Assembly (NCBI RefSeq): GCF_900107635.1
Contig: NZ_FNRD01000010.1
Coordinates: 107,513-171,512 of the forward strand
DNA length: 64,000 bases
From: Flavobacterium gillisiae
Lineage (GTDB): Bacteria > Bacteroidota > Bacteroidia > Flavobacteriales > Flavobacteriaceae
Direction of reading: 5' to 3'
Position numbers and translations under genes: made by a program. Positions 54,528 to 62,688 of the stretch are shown here, piece by piece (the stretch's first letter is position 1; the number at the start of each line of letters is the position of its first letter). The notes under the pieces are model-generated. The model worked only from the letters and a program-made list of their open reading frames with translations, was not told where the DNA came from and did not search any database.

Positions 54528-55930
54528 TAATATCCTGAATTTTGTGGTTTAAGATTGGGATTGATAAGGATCTCATTTTCGGGTATAGGAAAGAGAGCAT
54601 CATTTACGTTCCACCCTAGTTTTACGGTGCTGAGGGCTTCATTTAAATTTCCTGTGCGTTTCAAATCATAAAAACGACTTCCATATTCGCCAAAGAACTC
54701 TACACGCCGCTCTCTCAATATGGCGTCTATTATTTCTTGTTGAGTCACTGCATTGGTAACGATTAGTCCTGCGGCTATTCTCACTTTATCTAGGTCTTCT
54801 TTTGCTTCGGTTAAACGACCTAATCTCGCATTTCCTTCAGCTCTTATCAGGTATTGTTCTTGTATACGAAAGACTATGGGGTATTCGATTGATACGCCTG
54901 TGAACCCATTTTGTGTATACTTTGATGAGTAGTACCATGTCTTGACGTTATTTGTTACTGCTGTGGTCCAATAAAGCTTACGCTGATCATTTTCTTCGAA
55001 AGCGTTTATAAGTCCTTCTGTAAGCGCTACGAAAGGTGGTGGGCCTGAATTAAAGATGAAAGTTATCCCAAAGTCAGTGTTATTTCCTTCGAATTTAGGG
55101 CCGAATTGCCAAATAGTTGAGGGGCTTTCTTTGAGAAACACCTGAGCAATTGGTAACTCTAGGGAGTATTCGCTTTGATTGAGCACTGCTGAAGCGGTAC
55201 TTACGGATTCTTCCCATTGATTAGTATATAAATATACTCGGGCGAGCAGTGCATTTACTGTCGCTCGATTTGGCCTTACTCGACCTTGTGCTTGGTAGTT
55301 TTCTTGTATTAAGGATGAAGCTAGTTTAAGATCTGCTATGATACTGGCATAGATAGTCTGAATTTCAACCCTTGGCGCTATGCTGTTCACTCTATAATCA
55401 GTAGATGTGATATAGGGTACATCACCAAAAGTGTTTGTTAAATAAAAATACAATAGTGACCTAATGAAAAGTCCTTCCGCAATGAGTTGATCGCGGTCGA
55501 CTTTAGAAATTGGAGCATCTAACATACCGGCTATAATGGAGTTTGCTGCATATATTTGTCCATAAGTAATATTCCATATTTGCATCACATTAGCATCCGT
55601 GGCCATTAAGGTATTATTGTATAAACTTCCGCCAGTATCAGTCACAGGACCATAGTAATTTAGTTCGTCAGCATATAGGCCTAAGGAAGTGCTTGTTCCG
55701 GTTAGATTACCTGAAAGCAGGCCGGTATCGCGCATCTTGGCATAAATATCTATTAGGGCTGCATTTGCTGTATTTTTGTCCTTAAATACCAAATCGCCTG
55801 TAAGTTGAGACGATGGAAGTGCTACTTCAACGAAACTGTCACAAGATGAAAAATAAGTGAGTATTAGGAAAAGGGCTAGAATACGGATACTATTTCCTTT
55901 TTTATTGGGATAATTTGTATAATGATTCAT
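54527..55930 (-). CDS. SusD/RagB-family outer-membrane substrate-binding lipoprotein
   Basis: A 467-residue surface lipoprotein. The signal ends in TYFSSC, giving the lipidated cysteine near residue 30. SusD features include the TPR-type helices (TANAALIDIYAKMRDTGLL), WNITYGQIYAANSII, AEGLFIRSLLYFYLTNTFGDVPYI (helix with conserved FGDVP) and the C-terminal RRVEFFGEYGSRFYDLKR. It caps the TonB-dependent channel encoded 9 bp upstream. Because the third gene is a peptidase, the ligand is more likely a peptide than a glycan. Confidence 0.9.
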   Translation of the reverse strand: MNHYTNYPNKKGNSIRILALFLILTYFSSCDSFVEVALPSSQLTGDLVFKDKNTANAALIDIYAKMRDTGLLSGNLTGTSTSLGLYADELNYYGPVTDTGGSLYNNTLMATDANVMQIWNITYGQIYAANSIIAGMLDAPISKVDRDQLIAEGLFIRSLLYFYLTNTFGDVPYITSTDYRVNSIAPRVEIQTIYASIIADLKLASSLIQENYQAQGRVRPNRATVNALLARVYLYTNQWEESVSTASAVLNQSEYSLELPIAQVFLKESPSTIWQFGPKFEGNNTDFGITFIFNSGPPPFVALTEGLINAFEENDQRKLYWTTAVTNNVKTWYYSSKYTQNGFTGVSIEYPIVFRIQEQYLIRAEGNARLGRLTEAKEDLDKVRIAAGLIVTNAVTQQEIIDAILRERRVEFFGEYGSRFYDLKRTGNLNEALSTVKLGWNVNDALFPIPENEILINPNLKPQNSGY

Positions 55931-55939
55931 ATTTTTAAA

Positions 55940-58900
55940 TTAAAAAGTTAGTTGAACGTTGGCTGTATACATTTTAAGTGGGGGTAAATATCCAGCGAAC
56001 TTAAATTCAGGATCCCCATCATAAGGAGTAATAGTTAAAATATTTTGGCCTTGTAAGGATAGTCTGCACTTGATCTTCGAGGATGGAGGTAGTGGTACAT
56101 CATAAGAAAGAGATATGTTTTTAAGTCTCAAATAAGAAGCGTCAGTAATGGCACCATCACTTTCTGTGAAGTTGTAATAAGCGCTAATTATGTCATAATT
56201 AAGACCAGTAGTCAGTTTTTGCTGTGAACTACTATCGCCTGTTTGTTGCCAACTATTACTAACTGCCTGCAGCTGATTAGTCATGCCGCCTCCAGGTCCT
56301 GGAAGGTATTTAACTCCTTGTTGTTTAACGAATTGGAATAGGAAGTCAAATTGGAAATTTTTATAATTAAATGTATTTTGAAATCCACCAAAATACTTGG
56401 GAGACAGATTCGCTATTGTTTCTTTATCTTCTGGTGCAGCTATTGCGCCATCACCATTTACATCGTCGAATTCATACATACCAGTCTGAGGGTTAAGACC
56501 ACTAAAATGATAAACCTTCTGAATTGATAATGGCTGACCAATTTTATAACTATTAGAATAGGGCGAGCTTTGCAGATTAGGGAAGGATAGAAGTTTGTTT
56601 TGGTTTGCAGTAATATTAATGGCAGTACTCCATTTAAAATTTACTGTTTGAAAATTTGCTGCTTGAAGAGTGAACTCTAAACCAGTATTTTGCACGGTTG
56701 CATTCAAGTTAGCATTTAATACGTTAAAACCGGTGGTTCCTGGCAATGGTATTCCTACGAGTTGATTTCCAGATCGATTGCGGAACCATGCCGCTGTTAA
56801 AAAAATGCGATCATGAAAAAAGCCAGCGTCAATGGCGACTTCCAGCTTGCGATTGCTTTCCCAGCCAAAGTTTGGATTGAACAAACGGCTTGGTTGTAGT
56901 CCTATAACTCCTTGATAAGCATTTCCAGATGAAACATAGGTGTCGTGAAACTGGTAGTCACCTATCTGGTCACTTCCTGTAACACCATAGCTGCCTCTTA
57001 ACTTACCATAGCTCATTATTCTGTTGTCTTTTAAAAAGTTTTCATTTGAGAAGAGCCAAGCTGCTCCTATTGCTCCAAAAGTGGCGAATTGTTTGCCGTC
57101 ACCAAAGCGACTCGATCCATCACGCCTCCCTGTTGCGTTTAAGATATAGCGCTTGTCATAGTTGTAGTTTATGCGCGCGTAGAATGCTTGGTATTTGTAA
57201 ATATTCTCGTCGCTTGTAAAAACAAGACGTAGCGAAGCTGAGGCCAAATCACTGATTAGAGCGTTACTCGAAAATCCATAACCAATAACGTGCAATCTTT
57301 CGGTGGTTGTGCTCTGTGCAGTTGCACCCACAAGTGCTTCAATCTTATGTTTGTTTCTGTGTAGATTGTAATTTAACTGTGGCTCTATAAGCCAGGAGCG
57401 ACGTGCGGTGTTGTTAGTGTATAGAGAAGAACTGCTACTGGTCATGCCATACGATGGATTGTAAATTGTTGATGGTATGGTGCGCTTCTCGTTATTCTTA
57501 GTATCCGTGTATCCAAAATTACTTTTAAGCTCAAGATTCTTTACTATAGAATAGGTTAAAACAGCATTGGAAAAGAGGTCGTAGGTTCTGGATGTGAATT
57601 TCTGATTTAGGTTAGCTAACGGATTGTTCCATGTGCCATTCTCCCAATTGAGCTCTGCGTTCTCGGTGTACAAAGCCGGAGCGTTAGGAGCCAATGATCG
57701 GGCTGCATAAGTCAAATCAGCTGCGGGCTGGTCATTTTTTTGGGTTGTATAACTTGCAGAAAATTGTGCTTTAAATTTGCCGTCTGATGCTGCATGATTC
57801 ATACTAAAGTGTGCTGAGCCCTTGTTGTATTGAAAATCACCTGGCATAACAGTTGTTTCTTTACGGTATGTTCCGCTGAGTAGGTATTGTGTTTGGGTCG
57901 ATCCGCCTGAAACCGATCCTTGCAATGCATTAATTTCGGCTGTACCACCAATAAGTTCCTTCTGCCAGTCAGTATAACGGTTCTTGTTCCAAGTACCATT
58001 AATGTCATAGGCAGCTTCTGGATAAACTGCTATCGCATCATTTGCAAAAGCTTGTTCTCGCATTGCCAGGTATTCTTGGGTATGCATCAAATCTAGAAAT
58101 CGAGTTATTTTTCCCACTCCAGAAGATGCATTTACTGTAAAGGTTGTTTGCCCTACTTTGCCTTTTTTGGTTGTAATTAGAACAACACCGTTTGCTCCTC
58201 GTGATCCATAAATTGCTGTTGCATCGGCGTCTTTCAAAACGTCAATACTTTCAATATCTGATGGGTTGATACTATTGAGTGGACTAGTAGCTCCTAATGT
58301 TGCCGTTGATGTTTCACTAAAACCTATATTTTCAGAAGAATATGGTACCCCATTGATTATATATAGCGGTTCATTTGCATCACTCCGTAAACTATTTTGC
58401 CCGCGGATTCTTATTGTAAAACCGCCCCCTGCAGTACCTGCATCCTGTACAATTGAAACGCCCGCCATTCTACCTTGCATAGCAGCCAGTACATTGGTTA
58501 CTGGTTGCGATTCGATATCCTTAGCCGTAATTCTGGCAATACTTCCGGTGCGTTCTTTTTCTTTGACGGAATAGTAACCGGCATTGACTTTTACTTCCTG
58601 AAGTACTGTGGCGTCTTCCTTGAGTTGGACATTTACTATTTTTTGTGAGCTAATGCTTATCTCTATTGTTTTGAATCCCATGAAGGAGAAGACCAAAATA
58701 TCAGTAGGATTTGCAGCAATCACATACTCCCCATTGTAATCTGATATTGCGGTTAGGAATCTTCCTTTGACAGCAATAGTCACTCCTGGCAAGGGGCCAA
58801 CACCATCTGTGATAATACCACTAATTTTTGATGGTTGTTGTTGTACTGTTGAATAAGCCAAGGAGTTATTGGCGCTGATTGAAGAGGAGAGCAAGGATAC

Positions 58901-58960
58901 ACCTAAGATGAAGGAATATCCCATTGCCCTTATCCCCTTGCTTAATGAAATCTTTTTCAT
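55940..58960 (-). CDS. SusC/RagA-family TonB-linked outer-membrane transporter
   Basis: A 1006-residue TonB-dependent receptor. After the signal peptide comes a carboxypeptidase-regulatory-like domain (ISGIITDGVGPLPGVTIAVKG, about 47-67), then the SusC signature plug (RITAKDIESQPVTNVLAAMQG, IRIRGQNSLRSDANEPLYII, IDVLKDADATAIYGSRGANG) and a long beta-barrel ending in TANVQLTF. It is relatively long for the family only in its barrel. It is the first gene of the susC-susD-S9-peptidase operon and has no anti-sigma/sigma pair beside it. Confidence 0.93.
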   Translation of the reverse strand: MKKISLSKGIRAMGYSFILGVSLLSSSISANNSLAYSTVQQQPSKISGIITDGVGPLPGVTIAVKGRFLTAISDYNGEYVIAANPTDILVFSFMGFKTIEISISSQKIVNVQLKEDATVLQEVKVNAGYYSVKEKERTGSIARITAKDIESQPVTNVLAAMQGRMAGVSIVQDAGTAGGGFTIRIRGQNSLRSDANEPLYIINGVPYSSENIGFSETSTATLGATSPLNSINPSDIESIDVLKDADATAIYGSRGANGVVLITTKKGKVGQTTFTVNASSGVGKITRFLDLMHTQEYLAMREQAFANDAIAVYPEAAYDINGTWNKNRYTDWQKELIGGTAEINALQGSVSGGSTQTQYLLSGTYRKETTVMPGDFQYNKGSAHFSMNHAASDGKFKAQFSASYTTQKNDQPAADLTYAARSLAPNAPALYTENAELNWENGTWNNPLANLNQKFTSRTYDLFSNAVLTYSIVKNLELKSNFGYTDTKNNEKRTIPSTIYNPSYGMTSSSSSLYTNNTARRSWLIEPQLNYNLHRNKHKIEALVGATAQSTTTERLHVIGYGFSSNALISDLASASLRLVFTSDENIYKYQAFYARINYNYDKRYILNATGRRDGSSRFGDGKQFATFGAIGAAWLFSNENFLKDNRIMSYGKLRGSYGVTGSDQIGDYQFHDTYVSSGNAYQGVIGLQPSRLFNPNFGWESNRKLEVAIDAGFFHDRIFLTAAWFRNRSGNQLVGIPLPGTTGFNVLNANLNATVQNTGLEFTLQAANFQTVNFKWSTAINITANQNKLLSFPNLQSSPYSNSYKIGQPLSIQKVYHFSGLNPQTGMYEFDDVNGDGAIAAPEDKETIANLSPKYFGGFQNTFNYKNFQFDFLFQFVKQQGVKYLPGPGGGMTNQLQAVSNSWQQTGDSSSQQKLTTGLNYDIISAYYNFTESDGAITDASYLRLKNISLSYDVPLPPSSKIKCRLSLQGQNILTITPYDGDPEFKFAGYLPPLKMYTANVQLTF

Positions 58961-58989
58961 AATTTTGGTTATTGGTTTGATAAAATGTG

Positions 58990-59755
58990 AATTTTGTTCT
59001 ACTATGGTCCTCTATTCGTCCGCCAAGAAGAGTTAGAGGGCCTTTTTTTTCTTGCCACGAAGGCGCGAAGGCGCGAAGATTTTTTATTTAGTCATAGGCG
59101 TTTTGAGTTGTTGGTTATGGGTTATCGGTTAACTGTTATGGGTTTTCCGTTATGGGATTAGTCACTAAGTCACAAAGGTTTCTGTTTTCGGTTGTTGTAG
59201 TTGTTTTACAAGTTTAAAAACTGCTGCTGCCATAATACCAAAGGCATATAAGTGCTATTAATGCCACTATTAATGCCGCTTTTATTAGTGTGTAGTATTT
59301 CATCTTTGTAGGTTAAGGGTTATCGGTTATCTGTTTTGGGTTATCCGTTTATATTACAGTTAAATAAGCTGCATCAATTAATAGTATATACAAATTAAAT
59401 TAATGAGGTGTTGTGTTCAAAGAACCTTTGCGGTGCGGCTATTTTTTAGTAGTTGTAGTTGTTTATTTCGTCATAGGCTGGTTTTTTAGTTTGTGTTATT
59501 TCTTAGTTGCAGTGAGCGATTTTTTTAATTAGGATCTTCCTGGAAAGTTTGTCAAGGAATTTGATGAGTTTTTATGTTTATGTTGCATAGGCAGGTGGAT
59601 TTAGCATTTTTTTTAAGGAAAGTACACCGCCGTTGCAAGTTGCAGCCTGACGCAGGCAGTGTATTTCCAAACTAATTCAAAAATTGATTGGTATGCGAGA
59701 CTTTAAATAAGGAAGAAGATTTGCTAAGAATAGAAGCGAGTGACTTTTGCGCATA
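58990..59755. other. Gene-free low-complexity region upstream of susC
   Basis: No coding frame was found. It contains CCACGAAGGCGCGAAGGCGCGAAG (59057-59080 region), a motif commonly scattered through Bacteroidota genomes, and many variants of GGTTATGGGTTATCGGTT. A promoter for susC was not identified. Confidence 0.55.
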
Positions 59756-59759
59756 AAAA

Positions 59760-59880
59760 ATGGCATGGAACTCAGCTTATCGAACAGAGGTACTGGTATA
59801 CCCACACAACAATAAGTGAGCCCACGCCATGGAACGTGAGCATCTTAACTTATCATCTCGTGTGTTAAAAATTACCAGTT
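59760..59880 (+). ncRNA. Possible structured RNA element with interleaved stems
   Basis: Two complementary pairs are interleaved. ATGGCATGGAACTCAGCTTAT (59760-59780) can pair with ATAAGTGAGCCCACGCCAT (59812-59830), with one internal bulge region. ACTGGTA (59792-59798) plus CACAC (59803-59807) can pair with GTGTG (59860-59864) plus TACCAGT (59873-59879). The order left1-left2-right1-right2 would be a pseudoknot or two alternative folds. It lies ahead of the XRE regulator gene. Chance pairing cannot be excluded without comparative data. Confidence 0.3.
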
Positions 59881-59987
59881 TTCTGTTCGAGATTCAAAGC
59901 GAATGCATCAAATATTTTCTATATGAAGTATCGCAAAATTACATTTAATATGCAATTATATTACAAACATAATAAAAAAAGTATTAC

Positions 59988-60005
59988 GGTATGATATATC
60001 ATACC
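59988..60005. promoter_or_regulatory. Perfect 18-bp palindrome, probable operator
   Basis: GGTATGATATATCATACC is a perfect dyad, 51 bp upstream of the XRE regulator gene. Size and position suit autoregulation by the downstream helix-turn-helix dimer. Confidence 0.65.
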
Positions 60006-60055
60006 ATTATTTTCATAAATAAATATGAATTTTATCAAAAACTAACAAGAAAAAG

Positions 60056-60334
60056 GTGACTGAAAAAGAAAAGTTAGGAGACAGATTGAGAAAACTCCGT
60101 GAAAAAATACCTAGCTCAGATTATGTTAAGGATTTTATTTCTCAACAAGAACTTGCAGATAAAAACATTGGTTTAACAAAGCATTTAATTGGAACTATTG
60201 AAAGAGGTGATGCTAATCCTACTCTAGAAAAATTAATTTTTCTTGGAAAAGCACTAAACCTTAGAACGCTCAATATATTAGATGTAGACATTAACATAGA
60301 AAAGTTCATTAAAGAGTGCGAAAAAATAAAATAA
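60056..60334 (+). CDS. XRE-family helix-turn-helix regulator
   Basis: A 92-residue protein starting at GTG. The core is a lambda-Cro-type helix-turn-helix: LGDRLRKLREK, ISQQELADKNIGLTKHLIG, TIERGDANPTLEKLIFLGKAL. A short acidic/helical tail (INIEKFIKECEKI) may dimerise. It follows a perfect palindrome and is followed by a weak terminator, so it appears monocistronic. In its family such proteins repress their own promoter and often a neighbouring mobile or toxin locus. A fragment of a related protein occurs at 63427. Confidence 0.82.
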   Translation: MTEKEKLGDRLRKLREKIPSSDYVKDFISQQELADKNIGLTKHLIGTIERGDANPTLEKLIFLGKALNLRTLNILDVDINIEKFIKECEKIK

Positions 60335-60375
60335 AAAAGACAATATTTATTAAAGACCTCGATAAATAGATATAA

Positions 60376-60405
60376 CAAAAAAATGCTTAGGCATCTTTTT
60401 TTTTT
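60376..60405 (+). terminator. Weak terminator after the XRE gene
   Basis: AAAAAAATGC, loop TTAG, GCAT, then C and a run of T residues. The stem is only 4 bp plus the A/T tracts. Confidence 0.5.
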
Positions 60406-60425
60406 GTTTTAGTGTTATCGCAATA

Positions 60426-60457
60426 GTTGTCAATTCGGGAGTAATAGTTGTCAAAAG
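60426..60457 (+). promoter_or_regulatory. Direct-repeat regulatory site 2 (21-bp spacing)
   Basis: GTTGTCAATTC (60426-60436) and GTTGTCAAAAG (60447-60457) start 21 bp apart with GGGAGTAATA between them. This is nearly identical to site 3 at 63558 and matches the minus strand of site 1 before the oxoamine synthase. The next + strand gene is 243 bp downstream. Confidence 0.7.
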
Positions 60458-60601
60458 CGGGTTTTTGATTTACTCCTAAGTGAAATAGTATTAATAAGGA
60501 ATTATATTTAGCTTTTTATCAATGTCATAAAGGAAAAACTTAGAAGTTTAGAAGAGTAAAATATATTGGTGTTTGTTTATGTTGTTATTTTTGTCGCAAA
60601 C

Positions 60602-60634
60602 TTGCTACACTTGTCGCTTTTTTATATACATTTG
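60602..60634 (+). promoter_or_regulatory. Probable promoter of the 60700 gene
   Basis: TTG (60602-60604), 22-bp spacer, TACATTTG (60627-60634), an exact TAnnTTTG -7 box. The inverted repeat TTTGCT...AGCAAA (60631-60658) overlaps the -7 element and the predicted start, so it may be an operator. Confidence 0.55.
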
Positions 60635-60699
60635 CTTTATACAATTTTATATAGCAAATTACGTATGTAACTGTATAATAAGCTTTTAAGTCAGATAAT

Positions 60700-61158
60700 A
60701 TGGAATGCGTAACAGCTAAATCAAAAATTCAGGAAACCTTTAAAGAGGTAACAGAATTAGCAAATCAAAAAAATGTAAAAGCATTAAGAGAAGAAGCTGT
60801 AAACAATTTTTTGGATCGAATTTTAGTATTTAGAGATGCTCTTGACGAAAAAACAAAAACTATTACCGATATTAATTCCAAGTTTGAAATACTATCTTGG
60901 GTAGAGGGCATAGATGAAGAATGTCTTGAATTAATAAAAGGATTACTTCAAAAATCTAATGCAGTTCATAAAAAACTAATTCGTTCCTATGTAGAGATGA
61001 TTTGGGTTATTACCAAAGGAATTGCTATCGATACGATGCGTAAATACAAGATAGCTTTAGACGATCTAAAAGAGCACAATCAAGATTTAGAAGATTTATA
61101 CTTTAATCTTCCTGAGGATGCTGAATTTGCTGACAGAATAAAAATGTTAAGCAAATAA
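60700..61158 (+). CDS. Helical hypothetical protein, first gene of a TA-like pair
   Basis: A 152-residue soluble protein, almost entirely helical and charged (SKIQETFKEVTELANQKN, FLDRILVFRDALDEKTKTI, MRKYKIALDDLKEHNQDLED). No family is recognised. It has its own probable promoter. A second frame begins directly at its end (ATG at 61158 and 61162), so it looks like the first gene of a two-gene unit such as a toxin-antitoxin pair, where it would be the antitoxin. This role is inferred from layout only. Confidence 0.6.
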   Translation: MECVTAKSKIQETFKEVTELANQKNVKALREEAVNNFLDRILVFRDALDEKTKTITDINSKFEILSWVEGIDEECLELIKGLLQKSNAVHKKLIRSYVEMIWVITKGIAIDTMRKYKIALDDLKEHNQDLEDLYFNLPEDAEFADRIKMLSK

Positions 61159-61161
61159 TGA

Positions 61162-61566
61162 ATGGATATATATTGTACATAAGAATTCATTACAGAATTT
61201 ACCAAAATAAATAAAAAAAAGCAATATAAAGATTTTGAAAACTTAGTTCTTGACTATTTTCTTAATAATACATTTCAGGAAATAGCAACAGGAGATAGAC
61301 TATATGGTCCTAACGAAATCCCTTTTATTAAAAAACGCTTACCCGATCCATCAGGATATCGTCTTTACTTTTTGGCGGATACAATTTCACAAGATATTTA
61401 TATCAATTTTGCACACCCTAAAAGACCTCCTTTAGGATATGAAAACATTGGTATTATAAAGAAAAAGGAACTGCACGATACCATTTTGATTAACCGAAAA
61501 ACCAAGCAGGGCTTATTAAAACTTAGCAGATGCCCGTTTAATAATAATGCAGTATTTACCCCATAA
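61162..61566 (+). pseudogene. Toxin-like gene interrupted by an early in-frame TAA
   Basis: From ATG 61162 the frame reads MDIYCT, then TAA (61180-61182), and continues open for 127 codons: FITEFTKINKKKQYKDFENL, LYGPNEIPFIKKRLPD, GYRLYFLADTISQDIYINF, HPKRPPLGYENIG. Size and the GYRLYFLAD...IYINF strand pair resemble RelE/HigB-like small toxins, but I cannot name the family. The gene lies immediately after the helical 60700 gene and ends 7 bp before a terminator. Either the stop inactivates it or a non-ATG start after 61182 (for example ATT) is used. Confidence 0.5.
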
Positions 61567-61573
61567 TAATAAC

Positions 61574-61598
61574 AAAATCCCTAATCGGGGGATTTTTT
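61574..61598 (+). terminator. Rho-independent terminator
   Basis: AAAATCCC (61574-61581), loop, GGGATTTT (61589-61596) and following T residues. It lies 7 bp after the stop of the interrupted toxin-like frame, confirming that a transcription unit ended there. Confidence 0.75.
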
Positions 61599-61840
61599 AT
61601 GTTTACAAACGAAACCCGAACGTCCTTGATATGTAAATAGATCTCTCGGTTTGAGGCGGAAATGCTTATCACGATAAAGTGCCTCGAAAAAGTTCAGCTC
61701 CTTATTGGCGCATTTTTATGGTTATTAGAGGCGGAGTTGTGTCCTTCGACAAGCTTACTGTATTGTTAAGGAAGGATATTAGAAAGAAGCACTAATAAAA
61801 AAGTCCATATTTAGGAAGTAGCAATATATAAATAATTGTG

Positions 61841-61872
61841 TTTGCATCTGGAAATTATTTTACCTACTTTTG
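61841..61872 (+). promoter_or_regulatory. Consensus promoter upstream of the chaperone-toxin operon
   Basis: TTTG (61841-61844), 20-bp spacer, TACTTTTG (61865-61872), a full match to the Bacteroidota vegetative consensus. The remainder of the gap 61599-61840 shows no gene. Confidence 0.75.
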
Positions 61873-61911
61873 CCCCCTGTTAAATTAATACTAAAATAAT
61901 ACTAAATATTA

Positions 61912-61941
61912 TTTGTAAAATGAATTAAAGTATTATATTTG
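61912..61941 (+). promoter_or_regulatory. Second candidate promoter of the chaperone-toxin operon
   Basis: TTTG (61912-61915), 18-bp spacer, TATATTTG (61934-61941), also a consensus -7 box, 49 bp before the ATG of the first gene. Tandem promoters are possible. Confidence 0.55.
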
Positions 61942-61989
61942 AAAGAAGCAATTAGGGTTTTAAAAGTTCTAATTTAAAAGTATAAAATT

Positions 61990-62253
61990 ATGTACACGAG
62001 TTTAATGGATAAATCTTTAGAGTTAAATAGAAGATTTGTCAAAAGTTTATCGGCAACTCAGATTGAGGGTTTGATGAAAGAATTTGATGATTACGAAATC
62101 GAAAGATGTGATTCAGGATTCTACAATAATGAAAAACCACAGCAATATTGGCATAGCTTACTTAAATTCGTTGACAAAAACAAAAGAAAGTCGGTAAATT
62201 TAGAAGATGATAAAAAAGAGGACCTTAACAAGGTCCTTTTTTGTTACCTTTAA
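61990..62253 (+). CDS. Antitoxin candidate of a toxin-antitoxin-chaperone operon
   Basis: An 87-residue, acidic/charged, mainly helical protein (KSLELNRRFVKSLSATQIEG, LMKEFDDYEIERCDSGFY, QYWHSLLKFVDKNKRKS) with no recognised family. It begins 49 bp after a consensus promoter and precedes a SecB-like chaperone and an ADP-ribosyltransferase-like toxin. That gene order, its small size and its disordered-looking C-terminus fit a chaperone-addicted antitoxin. Its last ten codons coincide with a perfect terminator hairpin (62219-62240). No DNA-binding motif is seen. Confidence 0.6.
   Translation: MYTSLMDKSLELNRRFVKSLSATQIEGLMKEFDDYEIERCDSGFYNNEKPQQYWHSLLKFVDKNKRKSVNLEDDKKEDLNKVLFCYL
62219..62243 (+). 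terminator. Terminator hairpin inside the 3' end of the antitoxin candidate
   Basis: AGGACCTT (62219-62226), loop AAC, AAGGTCCT (62230-62237), then TTTTT. It lies before the stop codon at 62251-62253, so translation runs through the hairpin. It would allow partial termination between the first gene and the chaperone/toxin genes. Confidence 0.85.
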
Positions 62254-62271
62254 TTTAATAAAACCTATATA

Positions 62272-62688
62272 ATGAAATCAGATTTAAAATTCGTAAATTT
62301 TGTTGTCCCTAAATTTCTTTTTGAAAAAACCGATATAGATGCAGATGCCAATTTGTTCTCGATCAATCCGCAAGCTGTGATAATTAGATCCGAAAATAAA
62401 ATTCATATTAATTTTGACATTGAAATCCTTGATGCTGAAAACAATTTCAATCTAAAGATGTTATGCATTGGGGTCTTTGACTATGATACGGAAGACGAAG
62501 AATTAATTTTAAACTTCATGTCCTTGAACGGACCTGCCATTGTATTTCCTTATATCAGAAGCTTTGTTTCCTCCTATACCGCTCTCTCGGGTTTTGATAC
62601 CATTACACTTCCAACCCTAAATTTTTTAAGCCATCAAGAAAAATTACGCAATAATTTTGTTGATTTAGATTCTTTACAGGATGAATAG
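62272..62688 (+). CDS. SecB-like chaperone
   Basis: A 138-residue protein with the SecB fold signature in its C-terminal half: LNFMSLNGPAIVFPYIRSFV (about 80-99), SSYTALSGFDTITLPTLNF (about 100-118). Compare the SecB pattern with a central FPY.R and the following G....LP..N. It is soluble and acidic. Bacteroidota SecB-like proteins of this kind are linked to toxin-antitoxin-chaperone systems, where the chaperone protects the antitoxin. It is separated from the antitoxin candidate by an attenuator-like hairpin, and its last 8 bp overlap the toxin start. Confidence 0.8.
   Translation: MKSDLKFVNFVVPKFLFEKTDIDADANLFSINPQAVIIRSENKIHINFDIEILDAENNFNLKMLCIGVFDYDTEDEELILNFMSLNGPAIVFPYIRSFVSSYTALSGFDTITLPTLNFLSHQEKLRNNFVDLDSLQDE

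Noticed and set aside
59760..59831. Integron attC-like site
   Set aside because: The imperfect inverted repeat has no RYYYAAC/GTTRRRY core sites and no integrase is nearby.
61372..61566. Independent 64-aa gene starting at TTG 61372
   Set aside because: The coding pattern continues in frame upstream to 61183; it is the C-terminal half of the longer toxin-like frame.
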